This document shows positions 1 to 7,409 of a DNA stretch of 11,355 nt, one piece after another. Numbering within the stretch: position 1 is the stretch's first letter; each line of letters begins with the position of its first letter. Below the pieces are notes generated by a model, which was not told where the DNA came from, searched no databases, and saw only the letters and a program-made list of their open reading frames with translations. The stretch covers positions 1 through 11,355 of the forward strand of contig CAMWTX010000034.1 of NCBI GenBank assembly GCA_947177315.1, read 5' to 3'. Source of the stretch: an uncultured Bacteroidales bacterium. GTDB taxonomy: Bacteria > Bacteroidota > Bacteroidia > Bacteroidales > P3. Position numbers and translations under genes: made by a program.

Positions 1-1
1 G

Positions 2-925
2 AACATAGAGGTTATTTCCACCGGTTCCATCGGGGTGGATAACGCGCTTGGCGTGGGCGGTTTTCCCAAGGGCAGGATTGTCGAGATCTACGGTCCTGAA
101 TCTTCGGGTAAGACTACGTTGGCGATTCATGCCATTGCCGAATCGCAGAAAAAGGGCGGCATCGCGGCATTCATCGATGCCGAACACGCCTTTGACCCTG
201 CATACGCCCAAAAACTGGGTGTAAACACCAACGATCTGTTGGTGGCGCAGCCCGACAACGGCGAACAGGCGCTCGAAATCGCCGACAATCTGATTCGTTC
301 CGGAGCTATCGACATTATCGTGATCGACTCCGTGGCGGCCCTTACGCCCCGTAGCGAAATCGAAGGCGAAATGGGCGATTCCAAAATGGGCTTGCATGCC
401 CGTTTGATGTCGCAGGCTTTGCGCAAGCTTACCTCCACGATCAGCAAAACCGGCTGCTGCTGCGTTTTCATCAACCAGTTGCGCGAAAAAATCGGCGTGA
501 TGTTCGGCAATCCCGAAACCACCACCGGCGGTAACGCGCTTAAGTTCTACGCTTCGGTGCGTCTGGATATCCGCCGCATCTCGCAGATCAAGGAAGGCGA
601 CAACGTGGTGGGCAACCGCGTCAAGGTCAAGGTGGTCAAGAACAAGGTTTCGCCTCCGTTCCGTCAGGCCGAGTTCGATTTGCTCTATGGCCAGGGCATC
701 TCCAAAATCGGAGAGATCATCGACTTGGGCGTGGATCTGTCGGTATTGAAGAAAAGCGGCTCATGGTTCAGCTACAACGACACCAAATTGGGCCAAGGCC
801 GTGATGCGGTAAAGCAGCTGTTGGCAGACAATCCCGAGTTGAGCGAAGAATTGGAAGCCAAGGTTCGCGCCGCGCTCAGAGCCAAGGAAAACGGCGGCGG
901 AGAAGCCGTGGAAAGCGAAGAGTAG
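2..925 (+). CDS. recA: Recombinase RecA (5' end missing)
   Basis: RecA is the ATP-dependent strand-exchange protein of homologous recombination and the co-protease that triggers LexA-type cleavage. The frame is open from base 2, so the true start lies outside the window; 307 residues are visible. Aligning the Walker A motif GPESSGKT (visible residues 31-38) with E. coli 66-73 suggests about 35 N-terminal residues are missing. Also visible are the Walker B strand IIVIDSVAAL, loop L1 with EGEMGDSKMGLHARLMSQAL, and loop L2 with FINQLREKIGVMFGNPETTT followed by GGNALKFYASVRLDIRR. The tail is acidic (ending EAVESEE), as in other RecA proteins. A run of three cysteines just before the FINQL strand is a small local peculiarity. 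The stop is TAG, and the next gene begins one base later, so the two are probably translationally coupled. Promoter and any LexA box would be upstream of the window. Identification is secure. Confidence 0.98.
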   Translation, partial: NIEVISTGSIGVDNALGVGGFPKGRIVEIYGPESSGKTTLAIHAIAESQKKGGIAAFIDAEHAFDPAYAQKLGVNTNDLLVAQPDNGEQALEIADNLIRSGAIDIIVIDSVAALTPRSEIEGEMGDSKMGLHARLMSQALRKLTSTISKTGCCCVFINQLREKIGVMFGNPETTTGGNALKFYASVRLDIRRISQIKEGDNVVGNRVKVKVVKNKVSPPFRQAEFDLLYGQGISKIGEIIDLGVDLSVLKKSGSWFSYNDTKLGQGRDAVKQLLADNPELSEELEAKVRAALRAKENGGGEAVESEE

Positions 926-926
926 C

Positions 927-1178
927 ATGTTGCGGTTGCTGTTGGTAACGCTCTGCCTGGTGGCTTTATGTGTCGCCGGGCTGGGCGTGCGGGTATGGCT
1001 CAAGAAAAACGGTACGTTTTCGCATCGTTGCGCTGTAAAGGAAGCCGGCGGCGAATTGGGTTCATGCGGTGCATGCCCCACGGCCGGACGGCATGAAGAC
1101 TGCCCCAATTATCAACTGCATCATGGCGATACCGCCTCGCGGCTTGCCCGGGCCGTTACGATGGCGGACGAAAAGTAG
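927..1178 (+). CDS. Small membrane-anchored cysteine-rich protein
   Basis: This is an 83-residue protein of unknown function. Residues 2-24 form a hydrophobic segment that should act as an N-terminal membrane anchor (the cysteines at 10 and 15 lie inside it). A basic stretch WLKKNG follows. The rest is soluble and holds four cysteines, C35, C47, C50 and C59 (spacing x11, x2, x8), with histidines at 33, 56, 65 and 66. The CGAC core and this spacing suggest a bound metal or iron-sulfur centre, or a redox disulfide; that is inference. The layout (one helix, short basic linker, compact Cys motif) recalls small Bacteroidota membrane proteins and, loosely, the NqrM family of Na+-NQR maturation factors, but I cannot assign it. 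It starts one base after the recA stop and ends six bases before the aminopeptidase start, so it very likely belongs to the same transcript. Gene reality is supported by this packing and the clean helix-plus-Cys design. Confidence 0.8.
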   Translation: MLRLLLVTLCLVALCVAGLGVRVWLKKNGTFSHRCAVKEAGGELGSCGACPTAGRHEDCPNYQLHHGDTASRLARAVTMADEK

Positions 1179-1184
1179 TTTGAG

Positions 1185-2594
1185 ATGGAAAAGAAAAAAC
1201 TTCAGAAAACGGCGGCGGTTCATTTGGTTTGCGCCCAAAAGCTCAACTCCAAAGGATGGAGCGCGGAAGAATCGCATTATATCGGCGAAAAGGCCGGTCA
1301 GGAAGCGGATTACTGTATTTTGCCCTATCCGCGTTTGAGGGTAGTGGTGTTCTATCCGCAGAAAATCGAGGACGAAGCCGCTCGTTTGGAAAAGATACGC
1401 CGCGTGGCGGCGGAAGTCCTGTCGGTGCTGCGCAAGGAAAAGACCGGCGCGGTTGAGGTGGACGGCACGGCCTGGCGCAACGAAGAAGATGTGTTGGCTT
1501 TTATGGAAGGCCTTTACCTTTCGTCTTATGTTTTTGATGAATTCAAGACCGAAAAGGCTTCGGGCGTGGAAATTTCGCTTAAAGCGAACCCTGCCGTCCA
1601 TAAGAAGTTGGCGCGGACTCAAATTCTCTGCCATGAGGTGAACCGTTGCAAATATCTCGTGGATTTGCCTTTTACGGCCTTGAACGCTTCCGGTTTGGCC
1701 AAGTGGGCCAAGAAAGATGCCTCCAAATCGGGTATCTCGGTAAAATCATGGACCAAGGCGGAATTGGAGAAAATGGGCATGGGCGGCTTGTGGGGCGTGA
1801 ACAAAGGCAGTGTGGACGCGCCTTCGTTCACCATGATGGAATACTGGCCGGCCAAGCCCAAGAACAAAAAGCCCGTGGTATTGGTGGGAAAAGGCGTGGT
1901 GTTCGATGCCGGCGGCATGAATATCAAGACCGGCAACTACATGGAAGACATGAAGACCGACATGGCGGGGGCGGCTCTGGCGATGGCGGTTGTCCGCACC
2001 GTGGCGCAGCTGAAACTGCCGCTGCATGTGGTGGCTTTGCTTCCTTCCACCGACAACCGTTTGAACGGCAATGCGCTGGTTTGCGGCGACATTATCAAGA
2101 TGTACGACGGCACGACCGTTGAAATCACCAATACCGATGCCGAGGGCCGTTTGCTTTTGGCGGATGCCGTGGCCTATGCGCAGAAGAACCTGAACCCGGC
2201 TTTGGTGGTGAGCATGGCCACTTTGACGGGCGCGGCTTCGCGGGCCTTGGGCAGCGAGGGAATCGCCGCCATGCAGGAAAAAGCCGACCGGTATGTGCCC
2301 TGCCTGCTCCAGGCCGGAGAATATACCCACGAAAGGCTGTGCTTTTTCCCGATGTGGAAAGAATACGAAAAGGAACTGGAATCGGAAGTGGCGGATATGA
2401 AAAACTGCGGAAAAGGCGCCGCCGGCATGATTACGGCCGCCAAGTTCGTAGGGCATTTCACCCAGGCTCCGTTCCTGCATTTAGATGTGGCGGGCGTTGA
2501 GTTCCTGCATAAGCGCGACGCCTATCGCGGACCGGGGGCTACGGGCTTCGGAATCCGCCTGATGGTGCGGTTTTTGGAAAACTGCGCCCTATAA
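1185..2594 (+). CDS. M17 family leucyl aminopeptidase
   Basis: A 469-residue cytosolic aminopeptidase that removes N-terminal residues, often Leu, from peptides using two divalent metal ions. The C-terminal catalytic domain carries the full M17 set: K236 and D241 in VGKGVVFDAGG, K248, D259 in MKTDMAG, and the signature NTDAEGRLLLADA with D318, E320 and R322. These match bovine lens enzyme K250, D255, K262, D273, D332, E334 and R336 with a constant offset of 14, so the enzyme should be active. The N-terminal third (about residues 1-170) is the more variable M17 regulatory domain. Length is near the family norm of roughly 450-500. ATG at 1185 is chosen because it gives the full domain and follows the preceding gene by six bases; no Shine-Dalgarno is present, as usual in this phylum. 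Its exact physiological name (PepA or LAP type) cannot be settled from sequence alone. Confidence 0.95.
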   Translation: MEKKKLQKTAAVHLVCAQKLNSKGWSAEESHYIGEKAGQEADYCILPYPRLRVVVFYPQKIEDEAARLEKIRRVAAEVLSVLRKEKTGAVEVDGTAWRNEEDVLAFMEGLYLSSYVFDEFKTEKASGVEISLKANPAVHKKLARTQILCHEVNRCKYLVDLPFTALNASGLAKWAKKDASKSGISVKSWTKAELEKMGMGGLWGVNKGSVDAPSFTMMEYWPAKPKNKKPVVLVGKGVVFDAGGMNIKTGNYMEDMKTDMAGAALAMAVVRTVAQLKLPLHVVALLPSTDNRLNGNALVCGDIIKMYDGTTVEITNTDAEGRLLLADAVAYAQKNLNPALVVSMATLTGAASRALGSEGIAAMQEKADRYVPCLLQAGEYTHERLCFFPMWKEYEKELESEVADMKNCGKGAAGMITAAKFVGHFTQAPFLHLDVAGVEFLHKRDAYRGPGATGFGIRLMVRFLENCAL

Positions 2595-2614
2595 CATTTT
2601 AAGACAAGACAATC

Positions 2615-3769
2615 ATGGAAAAACCAAGAAACAGGAGCATAGGCCGTCCCATCTTGAAAGGCGGCGCGCAAGAACCGGCGCCGAAAGAGAATGTGTCGGT
2701 GCCGAAAGCGGAAGTGCCGGAACTCGAAAATCCGCTGCACGAGATACAGCCGAAACGTCCTTCGGAAAGTGCGCGCTTACGGGTGGGCATCACCCCCGGA
2801 GACGGTTCGCCCTTGCATTACGGAGCCTTGGTCCGTCTGTTTTCCGACAATGCCATATTCGACAGCGTATTGCCCTTTGTGTATGGTTCGGCCAAAGGAT
2901 TGTTGCAGGCGGCCGAAAAAACGGGAAGAGAAGACCTGAAGGTGGTGACGCAACGCCAGATACAGGATATAAAGGGTCGGAACGTGCAGGTGCTGGAACC
3001 GCAGGAACTTTCGGATGAAAACGGAGAAGACGCCTTGCTGCCCTTGCAGTCGGGTATCCGTCATCTGGCCCAGGGGCATTTGAACGCCTTGGTGTCTTTG
3101 CCCCTCGACGAGGCCAAGACACGCGAAAAACATTCCGATTTCAAGAACCAGGCGGTGGCGGTAGCGGAAGTTTTTTCCGCCAATCCGTTCCGCATGTTGC
3201 TGGCGCGTTCGATGCGCCTTAGTTTCCTCACCACCGCGAACAGGCCGGATATGGCGGCTTATCTGAACACGCAACGCATCGAACAACGCCTGCGCGGTCT
3301 GTATTCGGTCTTGCAGTCCGATTTTTCGATTACCACGCCCCGTATCGCCGTGCTGAGCGCCGATGCCAAGGGATGTTCTATCGATGCGGAAGTGATTAAA
3401 CCCTTGGTAACCTCTTTGTTTGAAAGCGGGATGCCGGTTTTCGGGCCTTATCCTGCCAAGGAATTTTTCTTCAAGCCCGACCGTTATGCTTTTGATGCCG
3501 TGCTGTGCATGTACAAAGAACAAATGGAAACGGTATTCGACAGTTGCCCTAAAGAAGATTGCTGCTACTATACGGCAGGCCTTCCGATTGTGCATCTGGA
3601 ACCGATATTCGGCGGCATGGGCACTGAAGAAGCCTTCCGTTCTTTGTTCCGCGCAGTCTGTCTGGCGGTGGATATCGATGCCGCCCGTCAGCAGAATGGA
3701 AAGTTGACTGAAAATCCGCTGGGTTACCACGCGGCTTCTTACCGGCGCGACGGTCGCGAAGACAATTAG
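2615..3769 (+). CDS. PdxA-like protein, active-site residues lost
   Basis: A 384-residue homologue of 4-hydroxythreonine-4-phosphate dehydrogenase, the pyridoxal-phosphate pathway enzyme PdxA. Family landmarks align in order: VGITPGDGS (57-65) for the usual GDPAG-type start, LNALVSLPLDEAKT (156-169), ITTPRIAVLSA (239-249), FGPYPAKEFF (276-285), AVLCMYKEQ (295-303) and TAGLPIV (320-326). The key residues do not. By my alignment the metal histidines of E. coli PdxA (H166, H211, H266) are replaced by N209, about K252 and K301. The GHTE motif reads AVAE (182-185), and the DHGT motif near residue 331 has become IFGG. Residues 1-55 are an extra charged, proline-containing and probably disordered extension. 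I infer a pseudoenzyme or a protein with a new role, not a working PdxA. The gene is intact, with no frameshift or internal stop. It lies 20 bases after the aminopeptidase and 16 before murF-alr, so it is probably co-transcribed with both. Confidence 0.85.
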   Translation: MEKPRNRSIGRPILKGGAQEPAPKENVSVPKAEVPELENPLHEIQPKRPSESARLRVGITPGDGSPLHYGALVRLFSDNAIFDSVLPFVYGSAKGLLQAAEKTGREDLKVVTQRQIQDIKGRNVQVLEPQELSDENGEDALLPLQSGIRHLAQGHLNALVSLPLDEAKTREKHSDFKNQAVAVAEVFSANPFRMLLARSMRLSFLTTANRPDMAAYLNTQRIEQRLRGLYSVLQSDFSITTPRIAVLSADAKGCSIDAEVIKPLVTSLFESGMPVFGPYPAKEFFFKPDRYAFDAVLCMYKEQMETVFDSCPKEDCCYYTAGLPIVHLEPIFGGMGTEEAFRSLFRAVCLAVDIDAARQQNGKLTENPLGYHAASYRRDGREDN

Positions 3770-3785
3770 ATAAAACAGACAACCG

Positions 3786-6221
3786 ATGAAAATCGCCAGC
3801 CTCCCCGTTCATGAGATAGTGGATACCCTGGGCGCCCGCTGCACGCCTTCGCTGCCGGCCGAAAATGTTTCGGTAGAGCGGATTGTTACCGACAGCCGCA
3901 GTGCCGGGCAAGGGCAGGGGCGCATGTTCGTGGCTTTGGTTACCCGCAAGGGCAACGGGCATGAATATATCCGCCCGATGTACCGGAGCGGCGTGCGTTT
4001 CTTTCTGGTAAGTGAAATCAGACCCGAATACGCCTCCATGCCGGACGCCTTTTTCATACAGGTTCCCGATACCTTGGCGGCATTGCAGCAGTTGGCGGCG
4101 GTTCATCGCAGAAAATTCAACATACCCGTTGTCGCCGTTACGGGCAGCAACGGCAAAACGGTGGTCAAGGAGTGGCTCGCTTTTTTGCTGGGAGCGGCCA
4201 AACACGTGGTGAGAAGCCCTCAGAGTTACAATTCCCAGATAGGTGTTCCCCTGTCGGTGTTGCAGATGCAGCCGGAACACGAAGCCGCCGTTTTCGAAGC
4301 CGGTGTTTCCAAACCCGGTGAAATGGAGGCTTTGGGCAGGATCATCCATCCCGTTTTCGGAATATTCACCAATATCGGTTCGGCGCATGATGCCGGCTTT
4401 TCCGACCGGAACGCCAAGATTGCCGAGAAGAATTTGCTTTTCAAAGAGGCGCAGACCCTTCTGTGGTGCGCCGATTATCCCGAAATAGGCGCACAGGTGC
4501 AACGGCAGACCGCCCAGGGCATCCTTCCGGAAAATCTCCGCAAGGCCACTTGGACCATGAAGCCCGATACGGCGGCGGATTTGCGGGTTGTCAAACTGGT
4601 TCGAGAAAACGGGGGCACACGCATCAACGCCCTTTACGGAGAGAAGGAAATCGCGATAGAGATTCCTTTCACAGACCAGGCCTCTGTAGAAAACGCCGTT
4701 CATTGCTGGCTGGCGATGTTGCTTTTGGGCTACGACACGGCCGGCATCGCCCACTTGATGGCCTACCTGCCTACGGTAGAGATGCGCATGGAGATGAAAG
4801 AGTGCGTGGGCAACGGTTTTGTGGTGAACGATGTGTATAATTCCGATTTCAATTCCTTTTGCATGGCGGTGGATTTTCTCTGCCAGAACGCGGGAAGCCG
4901 GTCCAAATGCGTGATATTGTCGGATATCCTGCAATCGGGCCGCACGGAGGAGGAATTATACGGCGAAGTGGCGGAAGTGCTTTTGGCCAAAGGCATCGAT
5001 GAAATGGCGGGCATCGGCCCCGCGATGCAACGGCAGCAAGGTGCCTTCTCCAAAATGAAAGCCCGTTTCTATCCCGATACGGAATCGTTTCTGTCAGGTT
5101 TTTCGGCAGACCGCTATAAGGGTAAGGCGGTTTTGCTCAAGGGTGCGCGCGTGTTCAGTTTCGAGAGGATCGCCGCCCAGCTGCAAAGGCAGGTGCATCA
5201 GACCGTTTTGGAAGTGAACCTGACGGCATTGGTGCATAACATCAATTTTTTCAGAAGCCTGATTAAGCCGCAGACCAAACTCATGGTGATGGGCAAGGCT
5301 TTTTCCTACGGTAGCGGCAGCCATGAGATTGCCGGAACTTTGGTCTATAACCATGTGGATTATGTAACGGTGGCCTATCCCGACGAAGCGGTAGCCTTGC
5401 GCAACAACGGCATCAACTTGCCCGTCATGTGCATGAATCCGGAAGAGGAAGGCATGGAAACGGTGTTGCGTTACGGCATCGAACCGGTCATTTACAATTT
5501 TCGCACGTTTGAAACCTTGCGTGCCTGCATGGACGGCATGGGGCTCAAGGCCAAAGAGAGCGTGCGGATTCATATCGGATTGGATACGGGAATGCACCGC
5601 ATGGGCTTTGAAGAACCGGATTTGGATGCCTTGATAGCGGTGTTGAAGGCTGAGGAACGCTGCAGGCTGCAATCGGTCTTTACGCATCTGGCCACGGCGG
5701 ATATGCCCGAAATGGACGCATATACCCATGCGCAGCTGGACCGCTATTCGGCTTGGAGCGAACGTATCATCAAGGCTTTTCCCTACAAGATATTGCGCCA
5801 TTGCCTCAACACGGCCGGCATCTTCCGTTTTCCCGAATACCAGTTCGACATGGTGCGTCTGGGCATCGGCGCCTACGGCGTGGGAACGGACGAAAAGATG
5901 CAGGCTTGCCTCGAAACGGTGAGCACGCTCAAAACGGTGGTTTCCCAGGTGCGGACGATTCCCGCAGGCGATGCCGTGGGCTATGGCCGGCGTTTTGTGG
6001 CCGAACGGGAAACCAAGGTGGGCGTTATCGGCATCGGCTATGCCGACGGGCTGAACCGCCGTTTGGGAAACGGCAACGGCAAGGTGTGGGCCAAAGGGCA
6101 TCTTGTGCCGATTATCGGAAGCATCTGTATGGATATGAGCATGATTGATATTACAGGAACGGATATTGCCGAAAAAGACGAAGTCATTGTGTTCGGCAAG
6201 GAAAATCCTGAATCGGGTTAG
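3786..6221 (+). CDS. murF-alr: MurF-alanine racemase fusion, premature TAG stop
   Basis: A bifunctional fusion typical of Bacteroidota. The N-terminal half (about 1-465) is MurF, the ATP-dependent ligase adding D-Ala-D-Ala to UDP-MurNAc-tripeptide. It has the P-loop GSNGKT (120-125), TNIGSAH (195-201), NDVYNSD (348-354) and LLKGARVFSFERI (450-462). The second half (about 473 on) is a PLP-dependent alanine racemase, with PLP lysine K504 and Y508 in GKAFSYG, LDTGMHRMGF (599-608), R691 in RLGIGAYG, catalytic Y733 in VGYG, Y752 in GYADG, and CMDM (781-784). The frame stops at TAG after residue 811, but 26 more codons of conserved racemase C-terminus continue to TAA at 6300. The reading frame would otherwise give an 838-residue protein. 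As read, the product lacks the C-terminal strands and the tyrosine that helps hold the PLP phosphate, so the MurF half should work but the racemase is doubtful. Confidence 0.93.
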   Translation: MKIASLPVHEIVDTLGARCTPSLPAENVSVERIVTDSRSAGQGQGRMFVALVTRKGNGHEYIRPMYRSGVRFFLVSEIRPEYASMPDAFFIQVPDTLAALQQLAAVHRRKFNIPVVAVTGSNGKTVVKEWLAFLLGAAKHVVRSPQSYNSQIGVPLSVLQMQPEHEAAVFEAGVSKPGEMEALGRIIHPVFGIFTNIGSAHDAGFSDRNAKIAEKNLLFKEAQTLLWCADYPEIGAQVQRQTAQGILPENLRKATWTMKPDTAADLRVVKLVRENGGTRINALYGEKEIAIEIPFTDQASVENAVHCWLAMLLLGYDTAGIAHLMAYLPTVEMRMEMKECVGNGFVVNDVYNSDFNSFCMAVDFLCQNAGSRSKCVILSDILQSGRTEEELYGEVAEVLLAKGIDEMAGIGPAMQRQQGAFSKMKARFYPDTESFLSGFSADRYKGKAVLLKGARVFSFERIAAQLQRQVHQTVLEVNLTALVHNINFFRSLIKPQTKLMVMGKAFSYGSGSHEIAGTLVYNHVDYVTVAYPDEAVALRNNGINLPVMCMNPEEEGMETVLRYGIEPVIYNFRTFETLRACMDGMGLKAKESVRIHIGLDTGMHRMGFEEPDLDALIAVLKAEERCRLQSVFTHLATADMPEMDAYTHAQLDRYSAWSERIIKAFPYKILRHCLNTAGIFRFPEYQFDMVRLGIGAYGVGTDEKMQACLETVSTLKTVVSQVRTIPAGDAVGYGRRFVAERETKVGVIGIGYADGLNRRLGNGNGKVWAKGHLVPIIGSICMDMSMIDITGTDIAEKDEVIVFGKENPESG

Positions 6222-6302
6222 GCGGATGCCTTGGGCACGATTCCCTACGAGATATTGACCGGCATTTCGCAACGGGTAAAACGTGTTTACTACAGAGAAT
6301 AA
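6222..6302 (+). pseudogene. Stranded C-terminus of alanine racemase
   Basis: These 26 codons plus TAA continue the murF-alr frame directly after its TAG. They encode ADALGTIPYEIL followed by TGISQRVKRVYYRE. This matches the normal end of alanine racemases, compare the Geobacillus stearothermophilus tail with NYEV and SYRVPRIFF. The tyrosine in PYE corresponds to Geobacillus Y354, which contacts the PLP phosphate and forms part of the active-site entrance. The TAA at 6300-6302 lies four bases before the aroC ATG, the same tight spacing seen elsewhere in this cluster, which argues that it is the original gene end. The tag can be explained by one substitution in a codon such as TTG, since other racemases often have a leucine about here. 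The segment has no start codon of its own in this frame, so it is expressed only if the TAG is read through or is a sequence error. Confidence 0.88.
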
Positions 6303-6306
6303 GAAC

Positions 6307-7365
6307 ATGAATACATTCGGCAGAATATTGAGGCTGGGCAGTTTCGGCGAGTCGCACGGGGAGGCTTTGGGCGGCATGATAGACGGTTTTCCGGCAGGCG
6401 TTCCCATCGACATGGAGCTGTTGCGGTCCGACTTGCGCAACCGCCGTCCCGGACAGGTTTCGGGCAGCGGCAGGCAGGAAAGCGACCAAATAGAAATCCT
6501 TTCGGGCGTATATCAAGGCAAAAGCCTCGGAACGCCTATCGGTTTCATCATCCGTAACCAAGATGCCCACAGTGCCGATTATGCGGAGTTGGAACACCTG
6601 TTCCGTCCCGGACACGCCGACGACACCTACCACCATAAATACGGCCTGCGGGACGCCCGGGGCGGCGGCAGGGCGTCGGCGCGCGAAACGGCGGTGCGCG
6701 TGGCCGGCGGCGCGTTTGCCAAGATGTTGCTCCGCACGCAGAACGTGCAGGTGCATGCCTATACGCAGAGCATCGGCAACATTGCCTTGCCGGATTCGGC
6801 CGAAGTGAATCTTCCCGTGGATTCCGCCTTGGTGAGCCGTTGCCCGCACGAAGCCACCGATTCGGCGATGCGGAAACTGCTGGAGGAAACACGCCGGAAG
6901 AAAGACAGCGTGGGCGGTGTGGTGGCTTGTGTGGCTACCGGTGTTCCCATCGGTTGGGGTGAACCCGTTTACGATAAGTTGAGCGCGCGTCTGGCCTACG
7001 CCATGATGGGCATCAATGCCGCGCGCGGATTCGAGATAGGGTGCGGATTCGAGGCCTCCCGCATGAACGGAAGCCGGCACAACGACACATGGCTCGCCAA
7101 CGGCAAGACACAGGAAGATCTTTGCGGCGGCGTGCGGGGCGGCATCTCCACGGGAGAACCGCTGTATTTCCGGGTGGCGTTCAAGCCCGTTCCGAGCATT
7201 GCGCAGCCCCAGGATTTATTGGGCGAAGACGGCCAACTGCACCGTATGGAAATTTCAGGCCGGCACGATGTTTGTTGCGTTCCGCGCGCGGTGAGCGTGG
7301 TGGAAGCCATGACCGCCTTGTGTCTTGCCGATTTCATGCTGCTGGCGCGGAGTTCAAGAATTTAA
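6307..7365 (+). CDS. aroC: Chorismate synthase
   Basis: Catalyses the last shikimate step, 5-enolpyruvylshikimate-3-phosphate to chorismate, with reduced FMN as cofactor; chorismate feeds aromatic amino acids, folate and quinones. The 352-residue protein has the family motifs in order: GESHG (14-18) with H17, RRPGQ (46-50), FRPGHAD (99-105) with H103, GGGRASARET (119-128), GGISTGEP in the C-terminal half, and GRHDVCCVPRAVSVVEAM (318-335). Both conserved histidines are present, so it should be active. The ATG at 6307 is preferred over an upstream in-frame GTG at 6283, because MNTFGRILRL is the usual N-terminus and the GTG would overlap the original end of the racemase. The gene follows the TAA of the racemase tail by four bases and probably shares its transcript. 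Confidence 0.96.
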   Translation: MNTFGRILRLGSFGESHGEALGGMIDGFPAGVPIDMELLRSDLRNRRPGQVSGSGRQESDQIEILSGVYQGKSLGTPIGFIIRNQDAHSADYAELEHLFRPGHADDTYHHKYGLRDARGGGRASARETAVRVAGGAFAKMLLRTQNVQVHAYTQSIGNIALPDSAEVNLPVDSALVSRCPHEATDSAMRKLLEETRRKKDSVGGVVACVATGVPIGWGEPVYDKLSARLAYAMMGINAARGFEIGCGFEASRMNGSRHNDTWLANGKTQEDLCGGVRGGISTGEPLYFRVAFKPVPSIAQPQDLLGEDGQLHRMEISGRHDVCCVPRAVSVVEAMTALCLADFMLLARSSRI

Positions 7366-7409
7366 AATTTTGTTAAAAGCGATTGTTTGACAGTTTATCA
7401 TCAGGAAGA

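Noticed and set aside
2595..2614. Promoter before the PdxA-like gene
   Set aside because: TTTG at 2573-2576 is present, but the downstream sequence around 2590-2602 does not match TAnnTTTG; the 20-base gap fits an operon junction.
6283..6306. GTG start for aroC at 6283
   Set aside because: It would overlap the racemase tail and add eight residues absent from the family; ATG at 6307 gives the standard N-terminus.
3549..6440. Long open frames on the minus strand opposite murF-alr (about 450 codons each)
   Set aside because: They lie fully antisense to genes with clear family motifs, encode low-complexity His/Arg-rich sequences with no recognisable domain, and arise from the codon bias of the plus-strand genes.
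7366..7409. Promoter or terminator in the AT-rich gap before aspartate kinase
   Set aside because: TTTG occurs at 7369-7372 and 7386-7389, but no TAnnTTTG box sits at a suitable spacing, and the AT-rich partial palindrome near 7361-7380 forms no stable stem.
7383..7409. TTG start for aspartate kinase at 7383
   Set aside because: The nine extra residues do not fit the family; the ATG at 7410 begins directly with MEIYKFGGASV.
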